Of a stretch of DNA of 64,000 nt, positions 1 to 8,782 are shown piece by piece. Position 1 is the stretch's first letter; the number at the start of each line of letters is the position of its first letter. Below the pieces are notes generated by a model, which was given only the letters and a program-made list of their open reading frames with translations, ran no database searches and was not told the origin of the DNA. Source of the DNA: Aneurinibacillus sp. Ricciae_BoGa-3. Its GTDB lineage: Bacteria; Bacillota; Bacilli; Aneurinibacillales; Aneurinibacillaceae. A program made the position numbers and the translations under genes. The stretch lies in assembly GCF_028421645.1 (NCBI RefSeq), contig NZ_CP116887.1:4895501-4959500 (forward strand), given 5' to 3'.

Positions 1-1164
1 TTTAAATGCAGCATTCAGAAACATTTTCACACCTATTTCAAGTGCATCTTCGTCAATTGTAAAAAGGGCATGGTGGTGAGGATGAATAATCCCTTTATCC
101 GGATTCCCGGCTCCAATGTAGAAGTAGGCACCTGGTGCCTTCTGCTGAAAAGCAGAGAAATCTTCGCCGCCCATGTTTGGTTTCATAAGGTCTAGCGCTT
201 CTTTGCCAAATACTTCAATCACCGTTGCCTCGATGATTCTGGTAACCTCATTATTGTTAATAACGGGACGGTAGCCGTTTTCATATTTAAATACGTATTC
301 GGCACCATGTGCTTCTGTAATGCCCTTGACGATGCGTTCCATCAACTGCGGGACCGCCGCCCTAAGTTTTGCATCGAAGCTACGAACCGTTCCGCACATC
401 TCAACTGAACCCGGCATGATGTTGTGGGCTGACCCCCCGTTAAACTGTGTGATCGAAACTACCAGGTTATCCAGTGGATCTGTGTTTCTCGCAACGATGT
501 GCTGAATATTCGTAACAACCTGGGCGCCGATGGCAATCGAATCAATCGTCTGTTGCGGCAGCGCAGCATGCCCGCCTTTTCCTTTAATGGTAATCCAAAA
601 TGTATCCGGAGCCGCCATCATCGGGCCGTAAGCAACGCCGACCTTTCCAATCTCTATCGGTGACCACAGATGGCACCCAATTACCATGTCCACGCCATCC
701 ATTACACCTGCATTTACCATTTCCTGTGCTCCGCCAGGGTACAATTCTTCCGCATGCTGGAATAAGAAACGTATTTCTCCCTGAATCTGATCCTTCATTC
801 CCGACAGGACCTTCGCTGTTCCAAGCAGCATAGCGGTATGCCCATCATGGCCGCAGGCGTGCATGACACCAGGGTTCTTCGAGGCAAATTCAAATGTGTT
901 CTCTTCCTGAATAGGCAGCGCATCCATATCCGCCCGGATGGCCAGTGTTTTTCCAGCCTTCGATCCGATTAGCCGCGCCACCACGCTCGTTTTGGTTGGA
1001 CGGGAAAGCTCCAGATTACCGAAAGACTCCAATGTATCATAGACAAATTGTGCGGTCTTTTCTTCCTCGAAAGATAGCTCAGGATGTTCGTGAAGGTGTC
1101 TTCTCCACCCGATCACATCCTCTCTGGCCTCTTCGGCTGTCCGGTTCAATGTTTCGGCGCTCAT
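1..1164 (-). CDS. M20 family amidohydrolase (aminoacylase/carboxypeptidase type), C-terminus cut by window edge
   Basis: Zinc-dependent hydrolase of N-acyl amino acids or related amides. I translated it directly: it starts with ATG at 1164 (MSAETLNRTAEEARE) after an AAAGGGG ribosome binding site and stays open to base 1, giving 388 residues, so only a few C-terminal residues are missing. Family marks seen: HACGHDGHTAM (metal-binding His/Asp, near residue 105), an adjacent Glu pair in FQHAEELYPGG (catalytic base and ligand), GCHLWSP, the dimerisation-domain motif KGKGGHAALPQ, and a C-terminal GGEDFSAF metal-ligand region. It lies 18 bp downstream of the NCS2 permease on the same strand, so both are probably one transcript for uptake and hydrolysis of the same compound. 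The substrate cannot be read from sequence; aminoacylase, hippurate hydrolase or N-acetyl-diaminopimelate deacetylase-like roles are alternatives. Confidence 0.9.
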   Translation of the reverse strand, partial: MSAETLNRTAEEAREDVIGWRRHLHEHPELSFEEEKTAQFVYDTLESFGNLELSRPTKTSVVARLIGSKAGKTLAIRADMDALPIQEENTFEFASKNPGVMHACGHDGHTAMLLGTAKVLSGMKDQIQGEIRFLFQHAEELYPGGAQEMVNAGVMDGVDMVIGCHLWSPIEIGKVGVAYGPMMAAPDTFWITIKGKGGHAALPQQTIDSIAIGAQVVTNIQHIVARNTDPLDNLVVSITQFNGGSAHNIMPGSVEMCGTVRSFDAKLRAAVPQLMERIVKGITEAHGAEYVFKYENGYRPVINNNEVTRIIEATVIEVFGKEALDLMKPNMGGEDFSAFQQKAPGAYFYIGAGNPDKGIIHPHHHALFTIDEDALEIGVKMFLNAAFK

Positions 1165-1182
1165 CTTCTTATTCCCCTTTCT

Positions 1183-2493
1183 TCATATTGCTTTTCTGCT
1201 AGCCGGAGCTTCTTCATAGTGGGACCAATTGACGATATTCTCAAGTACAACAGACAGCAGAATCCCTACCAGGAGTCCGTTGCTCAGAAGCGGCCGGATC
1301 AACATTGGAAACGAACCGAACGCTTTAGCAGGCAGGCTCAGCATAGCAATTCCCAGCAGCGCAGGTCCGGCAATCCGGTATATCGTTTTTGAATTAAAAC
1401 GAATACCTTCGATATTTTTCAGCGCAGCGCCAAACAGCTGCAGATAGGCCACAAACAACACGGCATCTCCTACACTCACCGGCATAGTGGCAAACAAAGA
1501 ACCCAGGAAGGGAATCAGGCCAAGCACCATAAAAAGCAACCCGCCTGCGATAAAGGCCGACCGCTCCAAAATCCTGGTCGATTGAAGGAACCCCAGCGAC
1601 GACGTATACGGCGCATAGGGAACCATCCCTAACAAGCCCGAAATGATAGAATTGATTCCGGTCAGAATGAAGGAGCGCTGATACTGCCTATCCGTCGCCG
1701 GCTCCCCGAATAACTGTTCCCCGCCTCGCAGAGTCGCCACTGTATTAGTAGTATTAATCAAACCGGTTAATAAAGCGGTCAGCACAATACCCCATTCGAA
1801 ATTCGGTTGCCCCCACGGAAACAAGCTTATAAGAGACGTGGTATGAGGTTGGATAGACGTGTGGGCATGGAAGAGAACGCTGTATAGAATCCAGCCAACC
1901 ATAATCCCGATTAAAATGGAAAAATTGCTGACTTTACCTCTGCCTTTCACATTTAGCCAGGAAACCAGGATAATCAATAAAATGGAGAGGCCAGCTGTGC
2001 CCATATCGATCTTGTCACCGGCAGACAAACCCAGCATGCCTTTAACAAAAATGATAATCAACTGGCTCGCCAGCAAAATAAGAAAGACACTCATGACTAC
2101 GGGTGAAAAGATCCTTTTCAGCCACTTGCCCATACCCAGGGCACCAAGAATCGCAATGAGTACGCCGGACAGAATAATCCCCGTCGCCAGCCCACCCCCC
2201 AAAAGGGTAAGGCTCATCTGTGTAGAAGACGCTGAAGCAGCTAAGCTTAAGATAACGCCCCACCAGAGGCCGGACTGGCCCTCCATAAACGATAAGCGGT
2301 GGCCAAACAAAGCCTGCAGCACACACGCCAGACCCGTATATATAAACGAACATTGAAGCGCTGAAGTCACCTCAGCGGCCGGCAGATGAAATGCCGCCCC
2401 AACGGATATTGGAATGACAACCGTGTTGGCAAACATAAAAAAAAGCCACTGAACCCCAGCTAACCAAATTGTTACACCTGATAATCGCGACAA
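1183..2493 (-). CDS. NCS2-family purine/pyrimidine-type permease
   Basis: Integral membrane nucleobase:cation symporter of the xanthine/uracil permease family, about 436 residues with roughly a dozen hydrophobic segments. The N-terminal WLFFMFANTVVIPISVGAAF and the central QSGLWWGVILS are typical of the family, and the protein resembles Bacillus YwdJ-like permeases. An in-frame extension starts at TTG 2520, but the Shine-Dalgarno AGAAGGAG lies inside that extension (about 2504-2511) and is placed 9 bp before TTG 2493, so I choose 2493. It is followed after 18 bp by the M20 amidohydrolase, which suggests a transport-plus-hydrolysis operon. The exact substrate is not determinable from sequence alone. 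Confidence 0.85.
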   Translation of the reverse strand: MSRLSGVTIWLAGVQWLFFMFANTVVIPISVGAAFHLPAAEVTSALQCSFIYTGLACVLQALFGHRLSFMEGQSGLWWGVILSLAASASSTQMSLTLLGGGLATGIILSGVLIAILGALGMGKWLKRIFSPVVMSVFLILLASQLIIIFVKGMLGLSAGDKIDMGTAGLSILLIILVSWLNVKGRGKVSNFSILIGIMVGWILYSVLFHAHTSIQPHTTSLISLFPWGQPNFEWGIVLTALLTGLINTTNTVATLRGGEQLFGEPATDRQYQRSFILTGINSIISGLLGMVPYAPYTSSLGFLQSTRILERSAFIAGGLLFMVLGLIPFLGSLFATMPVSVGDAVLFVAYLQLFGAALKNIEGIRFNSKTIYRIAGPALLGIAMLSLPAKAFGSFPMLIRPLLSNGLLVGILLSVVLENIVNWSHYEEAPASRKAI

Positions 2494-2606
2494 AGATAAA
2501 CAGCTCCTTCTAACTTTCAAAATAACGGTTGAATTTAGGCTATGTCCACAAGTATATGTTATTTTCTTACTTTTGAGAATATAGTAAGCGCCGATCTTGC
2601 AGGAAC

Positions 2607-2637
2607 AAAAAAGGACCGCTAATTTATTCAGCGATCC
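2607..2637 (-). terminator. Rho-independent terminator after hrpB
   Basis: On the minus strand GGATCGCT and AGCGGTCC pair (one G-U) around a 9-nt loop and are followed by six T. It closes the hrpB transcript before the divergently spaced permease promoter region. Confidence 0.85.
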
Positions 2638-2645
2638 AAACGAAA

Positions 2646-5168
2646 TTACGCTTGCCTTGGTTTAGTGCGGTTTGTCGGAACAGCACCTACCGGGTCATCC
2701 GGCCAATAGTGCTTAGGATATCGTCCTTTTAAATCCTTTTTCACCTCAAAATAAGCATTCTTCCAGAAGCTCGCCAGGTCGCGTGTGACCTGCACAGGCC
2801 GCTGCGCAGGCGACAACAGGTGAAGCATAAGTGGAATTTTGGCCCGGCCGATTCGAGGCGTCTCTTTCAGGCCAAACATCTCCTGCAGCCTGACAGCTAA
2901 TACCGGAGAAGACGGGTCACTGTAGTCGACTGGAATGCGTGAGCCGCTTGGAACGGTAATATGCGAAGGTGCATGTTCATCTAACTCACGTCGCTGCTCC
3001 CAGGGTAATATGGACTGGATAATTTCCACCATGTTCAGTTTCTGTAGATCCGAACGGCTTCTTAAACCATACACGTGCGGCCCAAGCCAATCTGTAAGAG
3101 AAGCGATCAACGCCTCATCCGATACATCCGGCCACACGTTATCCAGCGTGTGCATAAAGGCTAGCCGCTGCCGGAATTGCCGAGCGGTTTTCGTCCATGG
3201 GAGAATCTCCAATCCTTCGTCTGCTACTCCGCTAAGAAGCGCATTAAGCAGGATTTCCATATCCGCATCCGTAATCGGAACATCCTGCAAAAGAAGCGCA
3301 CCCAGCCACATGCGTTTTCTTGACTTTACAGCTTGCCTTTCCTTATCCCAAACTGTCGTGCGCTCGGTCTTTATCTGTTCGCTAAAATGGTGCTCCAACA
3401 GGCTCAATTCCACCGGAGCAGCCAGTAAAATCCGACTCTCAGACGTCTGGTCATCTAATTCAGCCGCTACTAGATAGCTAGTGTTTGACAGAGGCTGCAG
3501 TTTGGGCAAAATGGCTCCGCGTCCATTTCGGAGAAGGAACTTGCCGGTTGGTTTTCGCTGGGCGATGCGATCAGGATAAGCAAAGGCAAGAAGAAGCCCA
3601 CATTTTTCCAGATCAGTATCGTCCATTTCACCATTGTCCTCTTCACCTTCAACGGTTAATTCAAGCATCTTCTGCCACTGGTTCACTTCAGCTAGAATAC
3701 GCCGGCTGACGGCTGAATCCATATGAGGACCGCTGCCAAAACCCGGTCCATTCTTCTTACTGTTGCGAATCGCTTCAATACGCAGCCGCAGATCCGCATT
3801 TAAAGCGGAGTCCCTTAATACATCTCGCTCATTTAAAACGGCTGCAAGTTCACATGCGAGACTGCCCAGGCCAAGTGCATCCGCCTTAAGCAGCATATGT
3901 GCCAGCCTTGGATGCACGCCGAAATCAGCCATGCGCCGCCCGTGCGTCGTAATCAGTCCCCTTTCATCAAGTGCACCCAGCCTGGTCAACAGCTCCCTGG
4001 CCTGGGAGAACGCCGCACCCGGCGGCGGATCCAGCCAGAGCAGCTCATCGGGATTGGATATGCCCCAAGCAGCCAGTTCGAGTGCAAGTGCTGTAAGATC
4101 CGCTTCCAGAATCTCCGGCGTGCTGCGCGGAGCGAAAAGCCGTTGTTCCTGTTCGGTCCACAGTCGGTAGCACACACCGGGACCTTGCCGGCCCGCTCGC
4201 CCTCTCCGCTGGTCCGCTGAAGCCCGGGAGACGCGAACCGTCTCAAGCCGGGTCATACCGGTTCTTGGTGAGAAACGCGGTACTCGGGCCATTCCGCTAT
4301 CGATCACGATGCGTACCCCCTCCACTGTTAGGCTTGTCTCAGCTATGGAAGTCGCAAGCACAACCTTGCGCTCCCCCGGCGGACAAGGCGACACAGCCAT
4401 GTCCTGCGCTTCCCGCGAAAGTCTTCCATACAGAGGGGCGATGCGAATGTCATTTCCCAATCGCTTTTGCAGAAGCTCTGCCTCCACCCGCTTGATCTCA
4501 GCCGCCCCCGGCAGGAAGACGAGAATGTCGCCGGATTCGGTGTCCAGCGCATGCAGAATGGCCTGTACAACAGCAGGCTCGATATGTCCGTTGATCGGCT
4601 TATTTATATAATGCGTCTCCACTGAAAAAGCCCGGCCTTCGCTGACCACAACGGGTGCATCACGCAGCAGGGCAGACACAGGCTCGGCATCAAGCGTGGC
4701 AGACATGATCAGGATGCGCAGATCCTCCCGCAGCACAGACTGGGACTGTTGGCTGAGTGCCAGCCCCAGATCCGCATGCAGGCTTCTTTCATGGAATTCA
4801 TCGAATATAATCAAGCCCACATCTTCGAGGGCCGGATCGGTCTGCAGGAACCGGGTAAGAACACCCTCTGTAATAACTTCAATCCTGGTCGCAGGCCCCA
4901 CCCGGGTATCCATCCTAACCCGGTACCCAACCGTCTGTCCAACTTGTTCCCTTAAGGATGCCGCCATATAGCGCGCAGCGGATCGGGCGGCCAGCCGGCG
5001 AGGCTCGAGCATCAGGATACGGCGCCCAGCGAGCCACGGTTCCTCAAGTAATGCCAGCGGAACTCTAGTGGTTTTCCCAGCCCCTGGAGGTGCTACAAGC
5101 ACCGCGCTTTCCTGCCTATGAAGCGCTTCCTTCAGGGCGGGTAAGGCTGATTCGATCGGAAGTTGCAT
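2646..5168 (-). CDS. hrpB: ATP-dependent helicase HrpB
   Basis: DEAH-box superfamily 2 helicase, 840 residues, close to the usual HrpB length of about 810-840. Motifs in order: Walker A PPGAGKTT near residue 30, DEFH Walker B, MSATLD, a central ISIAETSLT-type helicase C region (SIAETSLTVEGV), QRRGRAGR arginine finger, then the long HrpB-specific C-terminal domain containing FAYPDRIAQ. A GTG 12 bp upstream is possible, but it abuts AAGGAG with no spacing; ATG 5168 is 11 nt from it and is preferred. HrpB is a putative RNA helicase with no firm cellular role in Firmicutes. It stands alone between a terminator and a divergent poxB. Confidence 0.92.
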   Translation of the reverse strand: MQLPIESALPALKEALHRQESAVLVAPPGAGKTTRVPLALLEEPWLAGRRILMLEPRRLAARSAARYMAASLREQVGQTVGYRVRMDTRVGPATRIEVITEGVLTRFLQTDPALEDVGLIIFDEFHERSLHADLGLALSQQSQSVLREDLRILIMSATLDAEPVSALLRDAPVVVSEGRAFSVETHYINKPINGHIEPAVVQAILHALDTESGDILVFLPGAAEIKRVEAELLQKRLGNDIRIAPLYGRLSREAQDMAVSPCPPGERKVVLATSIAETSLTVEGVRIVIDSGMARVPRFSPRTGMTRLETVRVSRASADQRRGRAGRQGPGVCYRLWTEQEQRLFAPRSTPEILEADLTALALELAAWGISNPDELLWLDPPPGAAFSQARELLTRLGALDERGLITTHGRRMADFGVHPRLAHMLLKADALGLGSLACELAAVLNERDVLRDSALNADLRLRIEAIRNSKKNGPGFGSGPHMDSAVSRRILAEVNQWQKMLELTVEGEEDNGEMDDTDLEKCGLLLAFAYPDRIAQRKPTGKFLLRNGRGAILPKLQPLSNTSYLVAAELDDQTSESRILLAAPVELSLLEHHFSEQIKTERTTVWDKERQAVKSRKRMWLGALLLQDVPITDADMEILLNALLSGVADEGLEILPWTKTARQFRQRLAFMHTLDNVWPDVSDEALIASLTDWLGPHVYGLRSRSDLQKLNMVEIIQSILPWEQRRELDEHAPSHITVPSGSRIPVDYSDPSSPVLAVRLQEMFGLKETPRIGRAKIPLMLHLLSPAQRPVQVTRDLASFWKNAYFEVKKDLKGRYPKHYWPDDPVGAVPTNRTKPRQA

Positions 5169-5361
5169 GATGATATTCACTCCTTAAGCGGCACGGCTAA
5201 CCGTATATCTTCCATTACATCTTACATGAATCGTTACTCCAAGTTTACCATACACGGTGCTGTTCCTTGCGTTATTGCGTTCTGCTTCAGACTCTCCGTT
5301 CGAATAGGACGATGACAGCATGATCAAAATAAAAGAAAATGATCACCCGAAGGAGAAGAAA

Positions 5362-7092
5362 ATGAAAAGGACGATTGCGGATTCACTTATTGAGGCACTG
5401 CTCAATGCAGGTGTCACAAGGATTTACGGCATTGTGGGAGATTCCCTAAATGCTGTGCTTGATTCTATACGCCGTTCCGGCAAAATTGAATGGATTCATG
5501 TTCGACATGAAGAGGTTGCGGCTTTTGCTGCCGGTGCCGATGCCGCCGTCACCGGCAGCATTGCCGTGTGCGCGGGAAGCAGCGGGCCCGGTAACCTCCA
5601 CCTTATCAACGGATTGTATGACTGCCACCGCAACCGGGTTCCCGTACTTGCTATTGCCGCACATATTCCAAGCGACGAAATCGGTACGGGTTATTTTCAG
5701 TCCACAGATCCGCAACAACTATTCGGTGATTGCAGCTACTACTGTGAAGTTGTAACAACCGCCCAGCAGATGCCCCGTACAGTTACGGTCGCGATGCAAA
5801 CCGCAGTGGCAAAGCAAGGGGTTTCCATCATCGTCCTGCCTGGGGACGTAGCAGGTAATGAAGCGGCCGATCATCCTGTACCTGATCACGTTGTGCATAT
5901 TACAGAACCGGTCATACATCCCTCCGAGGGCGAATTGAAGAATCTGGCAGGATATCTAAATAGTGGAAAGCGTATTACCCTGCTATGCGGTGCCGGCTGC
6001 GAGGGTGCGCATGCGCAGGTTATGCAGCTATGTGAAAAGCTGCAATCACCGATGGTCATCGCGCTCCGCGGGAAAGAACATCTTGAATATGATAATCCTT
6101 ATTCTGTTGGGCTTACAGGTCTTATTGGTTACTCGTCCGGTTATCACGCCATGATGGACTGTGATGTTCTGCTGATGCTTGGTACAGATTTTCCGTATCG
6201 GCAGTTCTACCCGGAAAAAGCCGTCATCCTGCAGGTGGATATTCGGCCGGAGCATCTCGGCCGAAAAACAGCTCTAACGTACGGACTGTGCGGAGACGTA
6301 AAAAATACGGTGGAAGCCCTGCTTCCCCATTTAACAGAGGCTCATGACTCCCGTCACCTAGATAAGTTTGTCTCCCATTACAGTAATGTACGCAAGGAAC
6401 TGGACCAGCTTGCGGTCGGCACGCCAGGCCGTACACCCATCCATCCGCAATATCTTACAAAAATCGTAAGTGACCTGGCAAGCGAGGATGCTGTATTCAC
6501 CTGTGATGTGGGAACACCAACGCTGTGGGCTGCCCGTTACCTGCAGATGAACGGAAAAAGGAGGCTATTAGGATCGTTTAACCATGGTACAATGGCCAAT
6601 GCTCTTCCGCAAGCCATCGGCGCCCAGGTTGCAAACCCGGATCGCCAGATTGTTTCATTGTCCGGTGACGGCGGCCTTGCGATGTTGATGGGCGATCTGT
6701 TAACGCTGCGCCAGCACAAGTTTCCCGTGAAGGTTGTGGTATTCAATAACAGTGCCCTTAGCTTTGTGGAATTAGAAATGAAAGCTGCAGGGTATTTGGA
6801 GACGGGTACGGACCTTAACAATCCAAACTTTGCTGACGTAGCAAGGGCAATTGGAATTGAGGGAATTCGGGTTGAAGATCCGGGTGATCTGGAAGATGCA
6901 GTACGGCGGACATTTGAATATGACGGACCCGTTCTGCTTGATGTTGTTGTGAACCGCCAGGAATTGTCTTTGCCGCCAAAGATAACGTTACAGCAAGCTC
7001 ATGGGTTTACCCTCTGGATGCTTAAAGCCGTTCTAAATGGGCGCGGCGATGAGTTGGTCGAACTTGCTAAGACCAACCTGTTTCGGAAATGA
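5362..7092 (+). CDS. poxB: Pyruvate oxidase / pyruvate dehydrogenase (quinone), PoxB/YdaP type
   Basis: Thiamine pyrophosphate and FAD enzyme that oxidatively decarboxylates pyruvate to acetate, peripheral to the membrane. The 576-residue product has the PoxB signature near residue 50-110 (RHEEVAAFAAGADA, CAGSSGPGNLHLINGLYDCHRNRVPVLAIAAHIPS) and the TPP/Mg motif GDGG followed by FNN near residue 440-465. The reading frame can start at ATG 5320, but GAAGGAG sits just before ATG 5362, and residues from there (MKRTIADSLIEALL) align with the family start, so 5362 is chosen. In Bacillus subtilis the homologue YdaP is a general-stress gene; I could not find a convincing SigB promoter here. The stop overlaps the next start as ATGA. 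Confidence 0.9.
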   Translation: MKRTIADSLIEALLNAGVTRIYGIVGDSLNAVLDSIRRSGKIEWIHVRHEEVAAFAAGADAAVTGSIAVCAGSSGPGNLHLINGLYDCHRNRVPVLAIAAHIPSDEIGTGYFQSTDPQQLFGDCSYYCEVVTTAQQMPRTVTVAMQTAVAKQGVSIIVLPGDVAGNEAADHPVPDHVVHITEPVIHPSEGELKNLAGYLNSGKRITLLCGAGCEGAHAQVMQLCEKLQSPMVIALRGKEHLEYDNPYSVGLTGLIGYSSGYHAMMDCDVLLMLGTDFPYRQFYPEKAVILQVDIRPEHLGRKTALTYGLCGDVKNTVEALLPHLTEAHDSRHLDKFVSHYSNVRKELDQLAVGTPGRTPIHPQYLTKIVSDLASEDAVFTCDVGTPTLWAARYLQMNGKRRLLGSFNHGTMANALPQAIGAQVANPDRQIVSLSGDGGLAMLMGDLLTLRQHKFPVKVVVFNNSALSFVELEMKAAGYLETGTDLNNPNFADVARAIGIEGIRVEDPGDLEDAVRRTFEYDGPVLLDVVVNRQELSLPPKITLQQAHGFTLWMLKAVLNGRGDELVELAKTNLFRK

Positions 7093-7710
7093 AACCAACT
7101 GGCAAAGTAACCCGTCCCAGCTTGGCAACTAGCTTGCGATCTGGCAAGGAAAGTCGATCTACAAGCAAACCTGTGAGCCGGTGGCTTGTGGTACTGGGAA
7201 CCATTATTGTACAGGTGGGGCTTGGTACGATTTATACATGGAGCCTTTTTAATCAGCCGCTGGTCAACAAATTCGGCTGGAATCTTGGTTCCGTCTCCTT
7301 CACCTTCTCGATTACCAGTTTTGCCCTAGCTTTTTCCACCTTGTTTGCTGGCAGGCTCCAGGAAAAGTGGGGCATTCGTAAGCTCGTGATTGTGTCAGGA
7401 ATCGTACTTGGGATAGGATTTATGCTGAGCTCGCTAGCGTCTTCGCTAACCATGCTGTATCTGTTGGCGGGCGTTGTTGTCGGTTTTGCGGATGGTACGG
7501 CCTACATTACATAGTTGTCTAATCTAATCAAGTGGTTCCCGGAGCGCAAAGGTTTAATTTCAGGTGTATCGGTTTCGGCATACGGCCTGGGCAGTCTGGT
7601 CTTTAAATATATAAACGGTGCGTGGATACAGTCATTCGGCGTCTCGCAAGCCTTCTTATACTGATTATCAGCCCTATAAGGGCCGTTCATAGATCTTGTT
7701 CTTCCTGGGC
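7089..7710 (+). pseudogene. Broken MFS transporter (OFA/oxalate-formate antiporter-like), N-terminal half only
   Basis: The first reading frame (7089-7514, 141 residues) starts in the ATGA overlap with poxB and shows the opening of an OFA-type MFS protein: GTIYTWSLFNQPLVNKFGWN, then FAGRLQEKWGIRK (loop 2-3 motif) and four hydrophobic helices. It stops at TAG 7512. Translation in the same frame past the stop continues as family-like sequence (SNLIKWFPERKGLISG, VSVSAYGLGSLVFKYI, SFGVSQAFLY) until TGA at about 7660, then TAA and TAG. The C-terminal half expected of a 400-residue MFS protein is absent before panE at 7786. So the gene has a premature stop, further stops, and a 3-prime truncation. 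A selenocysteine or readthrough explanation is unlikely because several different stops occur. Confidence 0.85.
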
Positions 7711-7785
7711 CCTAGCCGTAAAAAAGGGTTTTCTTGTATCTATCGATAATAGTATTCCTATATCGACTAATTAGGGGGAAGTGTT

Positions 7786-8697
7786 ATGCATATTGTAGTA
7801 TTAGGTGCGGGTGCTGTGGGAGGTTATTTTGGCGGGAAATTAGCGCTGTCCAATGTACCGGTTACGTTCCTTGTCCGTGAAAAACGTTTTCAGCAATTGC
7901 AGGACAAAGGTCTGCAAATTAAAAGCATTCACGGGGACTTTAGCTTACAACCTGCTTTAGCGCGCTCAGCAGAAGAAATCAGCAACCCTGACGTTGTCTT
8001 AATCGCATTAAAAAACTATCACCTGCAAAGTGCACTCCCAGAGATTCGTACGCTTGTTAAAAAAGGAGCCAAAATCCTGCCATTATTAAATGGTATTGAA
8101 CATTACGAGACACTAACTGCCGAATTCGGCCAGGAAACGGTGCTCGGCGGGTTATGCTACATCGAATCAACCTTAGACACTGAAGGAAAGATTCTACAGA
8201 CAAGCCCAATGCAAGACATTATTTTCGGGTCCTTTAACCCAAGCCATGCTCCATGGATGCTTAAATTGCAATCAATCCTACGGGACAGTGGGGCGAATGT
8301 GCGATTGAGCGACTCCATTATTGTAGACATCTGGCAGAAATTTATCTTCTTGACGATCATGAGCGGGATTACTGCAGCCACCCGCAAACCAATCGGAGAA
8401 ATACTCACGGACCCTGTTACATACGGCTTTTTAAAAGATATGATCCAAGAGGTTGTCACTGTGGCACAAGCGGAGAAAATTGGCATACCAGCGGATACGA
8501 AAGAGCAGATTTTGCAGCGGGTCGCAAGTTTGCCACCAGAGATGACATCCTCTTTACACCGTGACCTAGAGAAAGGGCTCCCTTTGGAGATTGATAGCCT
8601 CCAGGGTTATGTATACAAGCTAAGTGCCAAACATGGTCTTTCCGTTCCATGTATACGATCGGTTTATTCGCTTCTACACCCCTATAAAGGGTTTTAG
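7786..8697 (+). CDS. panE: 2-dehydropantoate 2-reductase (ketopantoate reductase)
   Basis: NADPH-dependent reductase of the ApbA/PanE family that converts ketopantoate to pantoate in coenzyme A synthesis. The 303-residue protein starts MHIVVLGAGAVGGYFGG with the Rossmann GxGxxG loop, has the nucleotide-binding domain to about residue 170 (KNYHLQSALPEI, LNGIEHYETL with the Asn-Gly of the family), then the all-helical substrate domain including WQKFIFLTIMSGITAATRKPIGEI and ESDSLQGYV-like sequence (EIDSLQGYVYKLSAKHGLSVPC). RBS GGGGGAAG precedes ATG. Bacteria often have paralogues, so a role in reducing another 2-oxo acid is possible. It has its own terminator. Confidence 0.88.
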   Translation: MHIVVLGAGAVGGYFGGKLALSNVPVTFLVREKRFQQLQDKGLQIKSIHGDFSLQPALARSAEEISNPDVVLIALKNYHLQSALPEIRTLVKKGAKILPLLNGIEHYETLTAEFGQETVLGGLCYIESTLDTEGKILQTSPMQDIIFGSFNPSHAPWMLKLQSILRDSGANVRLSDSIIVDIWQKFIFLTIMSGITAATRKPIGEILTDPVTYGFLKDMIQEVVTVAQAEKIGIPADTKEQILQRVASLPPEMTSSLHRDLEKGLPLEIDSLQGYVYKLSAKHGLSVPCIRSVYSLLHPYKGF

Positions 8698-8702
8698 TTG
8701 AA

Positions 8703-8754
8703 AAAATCCACCAAAAGCCATTCACCATGAATGGTGTGGCCAAAGGTGGATTTT
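8703..8754 (+). terminator. Bidirectional terminator between panE and the EamA transporter
   Basis: AAAATCCACC (8703-8712) pairs with GGTGGATTTT (8745-8754), enclosing a second small hairpin (CCATTCACCATGAATGG). A T-rich tract follows on plus and a run of six T on minus, so it can end both converging transcripts. Confidence 0.8.
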
Positions 8755-8782
8755 GGCTTTTCGTTCTTTTTTTAAGGCGGCT

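Noticed and set aside
2042..2353. ORF opposite the NCS2 permease and many similar ORFs opposite or in other frames of real genes
   Set aside because: They overlap strongly supported genes, lack ribosome sites and show no family similarity.
7512..7660. Stop-codon readthrough or recoding in the MFS gene
   Set aside because: Several different stops and loss of the 3-prime half point to decay, not recoding.
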